Assembly: GCF_048771995.1 (NCBI RefSeq)
Contig: NC_133030.1
Coordinates: 41,602,001-41,666,000 of the forward strand
Direction of reading: 5' to 3'
Length of the DNA stretch: 64,000 bases
DNA from: Taeniopygia guttata
Taxonomy: Eukaryota > Chordata > Aves > Passeriformes > Estrildidae
Shown here piece by piece: positions 1 through 11,300 of this stretch (the stretch's first letter is position 1; each line of letters starts with the position of its first letter). The position numbers and the translations under genes are program-made. The notes beneath the pieces were generated by a model. The model did no database searches and was not told the DNA's origin. It saw only the letters and a list, made by a program, of their open reading frames with translations.

Positions 1-828
1 GTGGTAGTGGGTGAATGAAGAACTAACACCAGAGAGACTTCCCTTTGAGTCTTCTACCAAGGTGGGCCAAATTCTGATATTTGTTTTTGTAGAAATACCT
101 TGTTTGAAACCATTCTACCACACGTGTGTCTGAAAAAATGTTTAGCACAGTAGAAGGCATGCTCCCTTTCCTGTGTGCTTCTGTGGCATGAATGCAAGGA
201 GCTGACACGAGAGGATGCACTTTTTCAATCTTTCATATCTATTTTTATCCAAAGATAGTGCTTCAACCTCTCTAACTTCTTTTGTTGCCCATTAAAGGGA
301 AAGAGCTCACACAAGGGACACTTTTGAAGACTAAGGGAGACTGCAGGGTTTGCTGGGCTGAACAAGACATGCTCTAAACAACAGTTGTTTTTCATTACTA
401 AATTCTCCCATCTCACCCCACAGCAATTCTTAGGTGTCAGCTTAAACTATTAAGTTCCTGAGGATTAACCTGGAGGAGAATCTTGAACTAAAGAAGTCAA
501 GAACTGATTGATGGATTCTTCTGCGAGCTTTTATGTTGCAACTCCCTTTGTGCTCAGTTCCTCCTGAGGTACTCCTTCCTGTTCAGTACAGTCATCCTTT
601 TCACCCCGAGGCTCAGGCAGCCTGCAGAAACAGTGATGGGCTAACACCAGAAATGGTTGGCCCTGTGCATATGAAATAGGGTGCAGTTATAGGAATTCAG
701 AGAGAGAAGCCACAACAAGAGCGGTAACGTTGATTTAATTTTTCTACACTAGATTATAGAAACTGGAATGCATTCATGAACAAAGAAAATATTTTTAGTC
801 ACAGACAAAAGAGCTGTACTGCATTGTT
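1..828. other. Intergenic / 3' flank beyond FAM161B
   Basis: No coding exon is recognised on either strand in this stretch. The short open frames here have no family resemblance. By the conserved vertebrate order the next gene leftward should be ZNF410, transcribed toward FAM161B, so this could hold the end of its 3' UTR. That is inference from synteny; I see no zinc-finger codons. A minus-strand ATTAAA (734-739) could be a second polyadenylation signal for FAM161B. Confidence 0.5.
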
Positions 829-834
829 TTTATT
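829..834 (-). terminator. FAM161B polyadenylation signal overlapping the stop codon
   Basis: The minus strand reads AGG TAA TAAA, so the canonical AATAAA (834-829) begins inside the TAA stop (835-833). If used, cleavage about 10-30 nt further on would leave a 3' UTR of only a few tens of bases. A weaker ATTAAA at 739-734 is the alternative. Confidence 0.5.
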
Positions 835-3800
835 ACCTGTGAACATCAGATTCTTCTTCCAGCAAGTCAGTGGCATCTTTCCCTTTCTTCTTTACAAATT
901 CTTCACTTAGGCCAACCTGCTGGAGGGTGTGTCTGTAGCGACGCTCTGCTCCTTGACGAGCATCGTGCTGTGAAATTGAAACTTAAACAGTAAATGCATA
1001 GAACTGGGGATTTCCCAATACAGTCAGCTTCTTTTGAAGTGCATATCTGACACTCCTAATGGGGACCAGAGGACAACACAACCTCCCATCCAAAATGTTT
1101 GTAATCCATACAGTACAGTACCAAAATTGAACATTAGGGCAATGTCTTACATCTCCCAAAGGCAGAACTCACATTTTTGTGCTTCAGTTATTTTTTTTCT
1201 TCCTTCTTCTCTTCTCCTCCTTCTACTGCATTCCAGTCTTACCAGACTGGTATACTTGTGTCTGAGTCCTAACTCTGACATTCAAATCAAAAATATGTGC
1301 AAAACCAAAGCCGTGTGCAGTCCTGTAAGTACATTTTCTTGTAAGTGGTAAGAACTAACAACAGTGAAGTTAATAAATGGAGAGCGCCTGTGAAATAGCT
1401 TCATATCAGCTCAATTAAAAAACAAGCATCTTGGGTCCTATATCCTCACTGCTTCCAAATGAACCTTTCAACTTAATGTAGTCTGAGATCAGACTAGTTT
1501 TCCAGAGGGACTGGCCAGTCCCTAAAGATTAAGGTGTTACATATGGAAGGATCGAAACCTAGTATGAACATGAGTGAACACTATTGATTAATGGTGAATT
1601 ATTACCAATCTGGTACATGGAAATATTACCAGTATTTATCACACATGCATGCTCTCTGCCTCCATTATCAGAACAGAAAACCTGATCAGGAGGGTACTTT
1701 CTGTTGAGAAATTTTAAATCGGCATATTGTCAATGTACTGTCACTGTCTCTAACCAGCTGTAGCTCCTGCAAGGACATGGAATGGAAAGAGAAAACCCCA
1801 GGAAAAAGATACAGTACAAACTGCATCTATACCTCAGGTGCAATAGAGATTTGCAGCTGGTACTGTGTGATGGTTGAGATGTGCTGAATGCAGCCCCAGA
1901 TTGCAAAGCCTTCAGGTGATAAAAGCAACATAACCATCATTAATGTTCTTCTGCAGCAGTAGAGGTACAAAGACAAAGTGCATAACTGGAGAGGGTTTTA
2001 AGAAAAAATTTTGCATCTCCAAACTGTAGTCTATGGTATTCAGGTGCAGAATAGGTATTTATTTAATTTATTTAATTTCCAAGACCTTGATTTTGATCAG
2101 ACCATACATACTTCAGATCAGATTGCAATACATACTAGGAACTGGCAAACTCCTAGAAATAAGCCTGAATGTTTTTTTCAAGGAAAAAAATAGGAAGGAA
2201 AAGTATACTTGGGTGGCTTTTCCATGTGTTATTTTGAGTGCAGTCCAGAGACTATGTGACCGTTTGTACCTTCTTATCAATTAATTAATTTGAGACTAGA
2301 TTCCTCAATGCCTGTCTTAAATACAAGGCAATTTATCCTATTGCCCAGAAACACTCTGGGACTTTGACCACTTACCTTGGTGACCTGTTCAAAAAGGAAT
2401 GGTCTGTTCTTGACTCGCAGCTTCATTTCTTCTAGCTCTTTTCTGTATTCTTTTGTTCTCTGTTGCATATTTTGCCTGAAATGGAAAAATGACTGTCTAC
2501 TATAGGTTACCTCTGACTGTAGCTGATCAGGAATGATGACTTCTCAGTGAGTGTTTCATTCTTTAAATCACTTTGGTAATTCTCTTGATTTTGAATGCTG
2601 GGGAAAAAAAACCTATTGCTGACAAGTTATGGACCTATTAGCAAAGCTCTTCTAGACTGCAAGCAAGAAACAGGGTTCACATTTTTAGAAAAACTTGTCT
2701 CTTATGTGTTCTTTATCAAGTTACACATTACAGTTGACTGGCTTGTACAAATTAGTTTCTACAAATGTTAATCTAAAGGAAACAGTTCTGTATGGAAGGA
2801 CAAGTGTGGAATTGCCAAGATATCCAAATGAATGTGGAATGGATACAATAGCTAGAAAGGTTAGGAATGTTTTTAGACTCAGTCTGTCCTAAATAAGAAT
2901 TATCTGATGATCTTCATCAAGAGCAAAAGGTTATTTTTGCGCAGAGTAGGATACTGACCTGTTCTGTTTTGACTTCTCCTTTTGTGTTTCCTTCAGACTT
3001 TTATGAGGATCCAGTGCTTTTGCTCGGCTGTTCACAGACTTTTGCATAGCTTGACATTTAATTTTCTGTTTCTCCAGCCAATAAATTCCTTCTTTGTCCC
3101 CTTCCTTTTTGTTATCTTGGGCATATCTATATGGAAAAAAAGTTACTGATGAGCCTAAGTAGAATGCCAAATCACATGCTAGGTGGGAATTTCACTTTTG
3201 TAGTCCTCTAAGGAGAAAAAGCAAAATTTCAGCCATACAAGTGTACAGTTTCCAAAGCAACTGGGAGACAGAGAAAGACTTGGCAAAGAAAGAAGACAGA
3301 GAAACATTTAGGAAATGTATAGTTGATGTGATGAGGGAAAACACTGGTGTTTTTTCCTCCATATTGGTCAGTAGTTGTACAGTCTTGTAGACAAACTTTC
3401 TACCTACCTAATAGCTGATTCCCTCTTTCTAGTTGCATCTGTAATATGCACAGGAAGTGTGTTGGAAGAGAGAGAAGAAAGTCCAGGCAGAGAGTGACTT
3501 TTTTGCACTGAAACCTTGGAAAGCTCCTGAGAATCCTGAAAGAAATGAAACTTCATTCAGTGTATTTGTTCACAGACAGTTGCTAGTACTGAATGTCCTC
3601 TCTTATTTGCCTACCAAAGAGAACAGCTGGGGTATGAGGATGCACTCATTCTTCTCTTCCATCAGCAGAGATTTACATGTGGATGGGTTGAGGGACAAGG
3701 GGAAGGAGACATAAGAAAGGGTGACTGAGCCTTAGCTGTCATAGCTCATCTCTGTGTAGAATTTTGTTCTCTTGTTTGGCCTAGAATTCTGCAGTACTCT

Positions 3801-6800
3801 CAATACAAGTGCAGATGTCACAGGATGTTAACCATTAATAATTAAATGCTATAAACTTGAGAAATTGGTATCTTGAAAGCAGTACCACCGAACTATCCAG
3901 CTATCTCACCTTGCTCTTTTCATTAGCTTGCCTCTGCCTGGCATGGAGATTGGAGGTTCTCAGCTTGAATGGCTTATTACGAGTTGGCTCTTTGATTTCT
4001 TGTCTCCTTACTGTTTTCCTCTGAAACGCCCAGTAAAGTTCTTCAAAATCTGGTATTGTTGGATTAATCCTTGGTTTGAAGCTGAAACTTTTGTCCTGTA
4101 AGAAGCCAAGTTTTTCCTGCTTAGTTCTGGTGGCAGTTCGGGACTGAGGCTCCCTCCGACAGTTGCTGGTATCTATAGGAGCTACGGAGCTCTCTAGCAA
4201 ATCCTTTGCTCTCATTTGAATACGGATTTCCCTGTAGAGTTCAGCTTCTAAAGGATCAAAAGGAAAGCAATGAGGACAGTGTGAGTGACATAAAAGGCTG
4301 AGAAATTGCCACCGCCCAAGTCTAAACTTTCTATTATGATAGCAGCTACACATATAGGAGAGACCAAACATCCTGTGCTCTTTTTCCCTTTTTCAGCCCC
4401 TCTCTCCTCTGCCTCCCAGGGAAAATAATTCAAAGATAACAGTAAAACCATGGCAGGGACTTTTTCTTAGGCATGCATTTCTAGATATATTTTACTTACT
4501 GGAGCAATAATTGAACAGGACTTCTCCTATTCTTAGGGATATCAGATAACTTGTGCCCTTTGTCTCCTTAGCCTTGCAGAAGGGTTAATCTTCCATACTA
4601 GTCCCATACTTTTTATATGGGACTTACAGCCATTTTGAGTGGTACAAATGAGTTGTAACAGATGATAGCTTTTCCATGTAATCTCCATCAGTAATTGTCT
4701 ATATTGGAAAAGCTTTTAAGTAAGGAATATTTGACAGCTAGATCACATTTTGTGACTTTCGTGACAAACTTTCCATAGGGTATGTTTCAGATTATAGCAT
4801 CAAACTGAAGTCCTTCCCTGTGCAGCACTAAATATTTATGAAAATGCAGACAGTTGGCTGGGGTTGGTTTTTTGCTTTTAGGAAAAGAAAATCAATACTG
4901 CTGTTTGCAAAGTAAGATGGTTTTGAGTCAATTTATAGGTATTCATTGCCTGAAGTATGAAATGTTAATTTCTTCTCCCTTCTCATATGCCAAATAGAAC
5001 AATGGTTTGTCCTTTCCTGCCTTTTACTTTTCTAATCTATTTATGTTAAACCAGAATGTTTTCTGATGAAAACTGAACCGGTGTATCCTCAAGAAGAAAT
5101 CACAGAAACAGTAAAAAAGGAGAAAAGAATGAGAAAAGCCATGAGAATTATTAAGGACAGGCTTAGTTCCCACTTTCAAGCATCAAGTCTGAATTGCTTA
5201 CTTCACACTTTCAACTGTGGTGGCTTAAGCCATCTGAAAGCAGACAAGCATCTGGAACATTTCCTTGGCTGCCCTGACTAGAATGATCCTGGCACCTACT
5301 TTCCCCATTTTAGCAACATTTGAGCCAGTGCAAGTGGGAAGGCAACTGGAAACATCAGAGGATGGCAGGAGAAACTGGACTATTACACTATCACTTAAAA
5401 CCAAACAAATTGGCTGATTTGGGATCAGGAAATATTTCTCTTCTCTCCTAGGGGTTCTGTGTAGAATGGATCACTTGGGTAGGAGTAAAATTGTCAGATC
5501 TAAGATACTGCATAGACCTTGGAGATCTATGGCACTACATCTGTCTTCATGTTTGTGCTACAAATCATCTCAGTCCCTTTAGTGTAACCAAAGGTATGGA
5601 ATCCAGTGAAGGGAAAGATTCCCAAACTGTCACGATCTGCAGCAAAATGGGTACGGAAATCTGTCTGAAGAGCTCAGTATGCCCATGTTTTCTGGGAAGT
5701 GGAACAGAATTGCTGTTGCTGACACTCATACAGGACTACTAAACTTAGGGTACTCTACTGCAAGGGTGTCTAAACAAATGTAATGACCAGTGACACACAG
5801 GAGACTCAACAACACCAGGGGACACTGGCTTTAGGCTCCAAGTGATGCCATATGAGCCATGATCTTACCTCCCAGCATGGAGACAGCTGGGACAAGGGAC
5901 AGGCAGGGAGGTGCTTTTACAGAAAGAGCCCTGGCATGTTACCTTTGAGTTTATCTCCAAGAAGTGAGTCATAAGTAGATTTAGGAACTTTTTTACTGGC
6001 TTGCTTCTGTTTGGAGCTCTCATTTGGGGCTGCTGCTGCCAGGAATTTTTGTCTGATAGCTTCTTTCTTTTTCTCTTCCTTCTCCAGAAAACTGAAGGGC
6101 CGCTGTGTTGAAAGTAGCAGCTCCTTTCTTTTCTGTGTTGCTGCTTGCCTGCGAATCTCATTCTGCTCCATTATTTCCTGATAAAGGGGCAGAAACACAT
6201 GGGCAGGTACAGGCTGTGCCCGGAATTGTTTCTGACATTCAGCTTCATCCTGGCTTTGCCTTTTGTCTCTTTGTTTGTCTAGTTCAAGAAACATGTATGA
6301 CTTCATCAACTCGGACTTTTTGCGAGCTTCCCGCAGGGTCATTTTGAAAGGCTGAGGGATGGTGATGGAAGGAATCCAGGGAGATGAAGCGCTTTTTGGC
6401 CTCAAGCGGGACTTAGGAAAGAAGTGAGGCTTTTGCTGATCCCAGGTACTGTCTGAGGTGAGGTCGGTCAAAGAACTGGACTGCCTTATGTTACCAGATG
6501 TATGACTAAGACAAACACATTATGAAGGGGAAATTAGTGACATTATTAAAAAACAGAGTTAAAAGAAGGGAGACACTACTGATTAAGAGAAAGACACCGC
6601 AGGCTGAGCTGGTTGTTAAAAGACAAGCCTAGGGTTTGTCATTCTCAGGCTACATATTTCGCTTTGCTACCAAAATTTGCGAGCAGAGCTTTGTTTGTTT
6701 TGTTTTCCATGTATAAAATGGAAGTTGGGCTACTTAGCTTTGTCATGCAATTTATTATGCTGCAAGCACTCTGTTGCCAGAAAGGCCACAAGCAAACCAT

Positions 6801-7827
6801 AAAGTTCCAACTTTAGGGTTATCTTGCTAACAGCTACTCAAAATAACAGACGAATGCAGAAGAGGCAATCAGGCACACAGATGCACAAATCCCAACAAAC
6901 ACTACCAAACACTAGCATTCCTGGGATGCTGATGGGAACGTCATTACAAGAAACTGCTTTAGTGTGACGTTTGAGAGGTTCAGCTGGAAACTTTGTTCCT
7001 GAGAAGATGACCATATTATTGATAATAAGGAAAAAAACCCACCTGAGACTATCCTGGGTCTCATGAAAATAGCAAACATCTCCTAGGATGTGTGAGGATG
7101 ATTGTGAAAGTGAACAAAACTTAGATTTTAGGGAAGGAATAAATGCAGGCAAAAGGAAGGAACAAGGTGAATCAGAGTGGACCAAGAACAGCAAAGGGGA
7201 AAAAAGTGGGGGAGACAGAAGGTGCAGATCATGTGTGAACAGAGTCCTGGTCAATACACTTGCTGGTAATTGCCGCAGTCTCTTCTTCATAAACTATTTC
7301 ATTTGTAAGAGTGCACGTGTGACCTGCTAGTGAATGCAAAGCTAGATTAACCACAAGGAAAGTCATCTGAGAGCTCGACCTTGGAAAGACCACAGCTCTG
7401 AAGACTGGATACTGGATAGAAATGTGTGTCATCTGCTGGCACATTTCAAGCATGATTAGCTGATGAGTGAGGCGGGGATTTGTGCTGTTCGTGTTTTATG
7501 TGAAAGCCGCTTACGTGGGCACCTGCTGACCCCATCCTCCCGGATTTGACTACACTTGTGGCCAGTGTTTTGGCACTATACACGTGCATTTTGGGACTTC
7601 ATGCTCCGCATCCTCCTTGACCAGAAGGAGAAGGAATCCTGAACCCCATCCTGCCATCCTTACCAGGTATCGTCCTACCTGAGAGCCTCCCTCAGCTTCT
7701 CACGCAGAACTTCCGCCTCCCTCCTGAAACCCTCCAGCTCCTCATCTTCTTCGAACACCCCGAGGTCACCCCATAACTCTGCCTGGCACGGTACGCCCGG
7801 TTCTAACGGAGACCGCCGGCCCCCCAT
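833..7827 (-). CDS. FAM161B: FAM161B, FAM161-domain microtubule-associated protein
   Basis: There are seven coding exons on the minus strand: 7827-7679, 6505-5943, 4247-3910, 3535-3408, 3126-2959, 2475-2376 and 967-833. All junctions are GT-AG with matching phases, giving 526 aa. The protein is rich in Lys, Glu and Arg and largely helical. Family landmarks are TLREARKKSE (residues 106-115), FRAQPVPAHV (144-153), LEKEE runs after about 185, TATRTQQEKLGF-like sequence near 275, ITDATRKRE (381-389) and RAKALDPHKSL near 425. The C-terminal exon starts HDARQGAERRY and ends in DVHR. FAM161 proteins bind microtubules and act at centrosomes and ciliary basal bodies; FAM161B is the less studied paralogue of the retinal gene FAM161A. 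The start ATG at 7827-7825 opens a frame continuous with exon 1 (MGGRRSPLEPG...). The true start is less sure because the frame stays open upstream. The N- and C-terminal tails look shorter than in mammals. Confidence 0.93.
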
Positions 7828-8176
7828 CCCGATAGGATGTTCCCAGCTCCTTGCCCGGCGGCGGGGAACGCAGGAGTCGGCGTGTTACAGCCTGAGGCGA
7901 TGTCGCGTCACCTGTAAAAAACGAAATAAATCGGGAAGTGCTGGTTTTGGGCTTGCGAACCCGCCTCCCCGCCCGGGAGCTCCGCGGCCAGGTCCCCACT
8001 CGACCGCGGGCCGCCGCCTCAGCCCGCCCCGCCCCGGCCTGCACCAATCAGCGCGGCCGGCGCCGCTCGGGCCCGCCCACCTGGCCTCACGCAGCCAATC
8101 AGAGGCGAGGCCGGCGGCGCGCGCGGTGTTGTCATGGTGCCGCGGCGCCGCTTCCGCCGCCGTCAGTTCCGCGGCG
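7828..8176. promoter_or_regulatory. Bidirectional CpG-island promoter, FAM161B / COQ6
   Basis: This GC-rich, CpG-dense stretch separates the FAM161B start (7827, minus) from the COQ6 start (8177, plus) by about 350 bp. Two CCAAT boxes in CCAATCA context (8044-8048 and 8095-8099) lie 51 bp apart, typical of NF-Y sites in TATA-less divergent promoters. No TATA box is seen. CpG density continues into both first exons (about 7750-8340). Confidence 0.75.
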
Positions 8177-8331
8177 ATGGCGGCGCTGCGCGGGCGGGCG
8201 CTGCTCCTAGCGCGCCTCAGGGCCGGGCCCCGCGCCCCGCTCCACTCCGCCGCCTCCGCCACGCCGCTCTACGACGTTCTGGTGTCGGGCGGGGGCATGG
8301 TCGGGAGCGCCATGGCCGCCGTGCTGGGTAA
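8134..8331 (+). other. Upstream ATG / overlapping uORF at the COQ6 start
   Basis: An ATG at 8134, 43 nt before the COQ6 ATG and in a different frame, opens a 65-codon Arg-rich frame. The frame runs over the COQ6 start and past the exon 1 donor (8328). If transcription starts upstream of 8134 this could act as an overlapping uORF. The peptide itself is probably meaningless. The transcription start is not visible, so this is only a possibility. Confidence 0.25.
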
Positions 8332-11300
8332 GGCTGTGACCCGCTCACCCGCAGGGGGATATAACCGTGTATAGGACCTCAGTGTCCAGGGTCCTGCTGA
8401 AGGATCCTTGATCCTGCGTCCTGGTGTGACGGCGCTCTAAAGCTGACCTAAGGCTGTTTGGTGAGCTGGTCACTGATGAGCCTCGCTGTATCCGTGTGTG
8501 TGCACAGCTGTTAATGGGGCCATTAACTACAGTTTTATAGGCTATGGTGTTTCTGTCAAACTTGCTTATCCTTAAATAGCTGATGGATAATGTCATCCAT
8601 GCTAAAATGCTTTTCTGATTATAGAATCATAGAATGGGTTGGAAGGGGCCTTAAACATCACCTAGTTCCAACCCTTTGCTGTGTGCAGGGACACTTTTCA
8701 TTGACCAGGTTGGTCCGAGCCACATCCAGCCTGGCCTCAAACACCTCCAGGGTTGGAACATTTACAGCTTCTCCGAGCAACCTGTTCCAGTGTCTCACCA
8801 TCTTCACAGCAAAGAACTTCCTTCTAATATCTAATCTAAGCCTACTCTCTTTCACTTTGAATCCATTTTCCCTTGTCCTGTCACTACATGATCTTGTAAA
8901 AAGTCTCTTTTTTGTCTTTCTTGTTGGCTCTCTTCAGGTACTGTAAGGCCACATTTCAGTCACCCCTAAGCCATCTCTTTTCCAGGCTGAACAAACCCAA
9001 TTTGCTCAGTCTTTCCTTGTAGGAGAGGTTCTCCATCTCTCTAATCTTTATGTATTATCTGATTCTAAATTTCATTGTCTAACCCTGTATTTTAAACACT
9101 GGAATAGCAAGTTAAAATGGATTTCTGCTTGCTTTGTATCATTAGAGATCCTGAGAGTACTGACTGCTCCTTTATTTTAAACATGGATTCAGAAGGGTGC
9201 AGTAGTGGCAAAAGCTAAAAAAAAAAAAATAATGCCCAGAAGATCAAAGATCCCAAGAATAAGAGCTTTGCAAGTATAAGGATTTACCTTGCAAACTTAA
9301 GTTCTGCTTGTATTGTTAAACAAGAGTCCAGTGGATTTGAGAGGGCATAAGGATCCCCTCCAGCAGTGCTACGTAAGGCTGACAAGCAGGTTTGGGACCT
9401 CTCAGGAGACGAGGTTATTGCTGTGCATAATCTAGAAAATATGCCAGGACACTGCTGTTTTCAGGGCTGCTGCAGTAGTAAACTCGAGATGTTGCAAGGG
9501 CACCACTTCTGTCCTAAATGCCTTCTGCATCTGTAGTGGTTGGGATGCTGCAAGCATGGCCAGATCAGCTGCAGTGTTTTGCACTTTACTTGGGTCTTCT
9601 TTTTTTTTTTCAGTTCTCTTTAACTGGAAGTTTAAAGTCTAAACTGCCTGTGCTATCCCATTGTCAGAATGTAAGGACAGACAAAATATTAACTTAATTG
9701 CTACATATCACAGTTTTATTTTGATCTCTTCTTCTAAAAGGAGAATTTATGTTTAAGCTCTGGAAAACGTATTCTGGAGTAAACATGGAATAAACTTTGC
9801 AGATTGCACTTTATAATACTCTAGTAATAAATTTTCATTAAAAAATGGCACAAATTTGTACTAATATGTAAGCTTTATGTAAAAGGGAAATATGTAATCC
9901 TTGCTTTAGCTGCAAAAGAGTTGTCCATCTCAGTAACAGGACTGTAGTCATAAAGTTTTAACATACAAAAGTTACCCTGCCTGGTCAAAATCTGCATTGT
10001 ATATGTATTTCTTTATTAAGTGTTGCATCTATTCTGTCTTACTACAAAAACTCAGGTGTTTTGTTTTTGAGATTTTTGGCAGGAGCATTGTAACAAAGCA
10101 TGTGTTTGCTTATTTTAGGGCATGACATCCACTTCCATGATAAAAAGATTGCTTTGCTGGAGGCTGGTCCTAGGAAAGAATATGATCACATGCCAGACAG
10201 TTACAGCAACAGGGTCAGTTCCATCTCCCCAGGATCAGCAACCCTCCTAAGCAGTAAGTATGATTTTGTTGTTTGCATTTTTAACATTTATATTTGAGTT
10301 GGTTTTGTTTAAACAAAAACCCTTTTGACCATGTGTTGCCTTCGCCCTAATATCAGTAGAATTATTTGCCTTCATCTCTACATGCTGAGTTGTGGTTATT
10401 AAATCCAAATTCCCTTGATAACAGGGACCTGTGTTCTGGTATCTTAGTTTGATTTGTTACTATATAAGTATTTGTGACTTTAGATTAGTGAAAGGTTGAA
10501 AGGTGCTCTCTACAGCACCTGGAATGTTCTATTCACAAAAGAAGCTTTGTGGTCTGGTAACTCAGTCCTCAATTAATGATATTTAATTGTCATTTTAAAG
10601 AGATATTTGAGGTTTGATTCCTTAAGGAAAAAGCAATGTTCTCTACAATAATGGCTGTGCATTTCTGTGTCTGTTTTATTACCCAGTGATGGGACAGTAA
10701 AAGTTGTCTGTTAGATCAGAGGTTCATGGAGAGCTCTTGTTTCTTTCCTGCTGCCTTGTGTTAACAGTAAACAATGTGATTCTGGAGCCGTGATAGCACT
10801 GAGGCAGACCTGGCACTGTCTAGGGATTGTGCAAGCCAAGCCTGAGCGTAGTCAGGGAAGGGTAGAGGAGAGTGTGGAGTGAGCTTCAGTTTTGTTTTGG
10901 TCTCAGTGTCCCACATGAACCTGTATCTCCGTGTATTTCTGTCCTTTTTCTATTTCAGGTTGTGGTGCCTGGGATCATGTCTGCAGCCTGAGACTCAAAC
11001 CATTCCGGCGAATGCAGGTACCTGACTTCGGGCTGCAGATACACCATGTGTCTGTCTACTCTGAATTCTCAAAAGTACTTGCATCAATGACACAAAGGTT
11101 TTTCTCTCTATGGTAAAGGGCAGGTCATGCTTATGTTCATTTCTGTTCCTTTTTTGTGGGTACCAGTCTGCTCAGAAATACCCGTCCTTGGGGTCTTGAT
11201 GTTACAGGCTGAAAGGTGGATTCTTAATGGCAGTTGTGGATGTTGAGGCTTGGGTATTAGCAGGAAATAATGGTAAAGGGTGTATTGGTTTGGCTGGGAT

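Noticed and set aside
3404-3438. A 35-nt microexon first considered to repair the FAM161B phase
   Set aside because: A larger exon, 3535-3408, fits both phases and encodes the family motif ITDATRKRE, so the microexon is unnecessary.
6838-7290. 150-codon minus-strand open frame in the FAM161B first intron
   Set aside because: No similarity and no fitting phase. Exon 1 (ends 7679, phase 2) joins exon 2 (starts 6505) perfectly without it.
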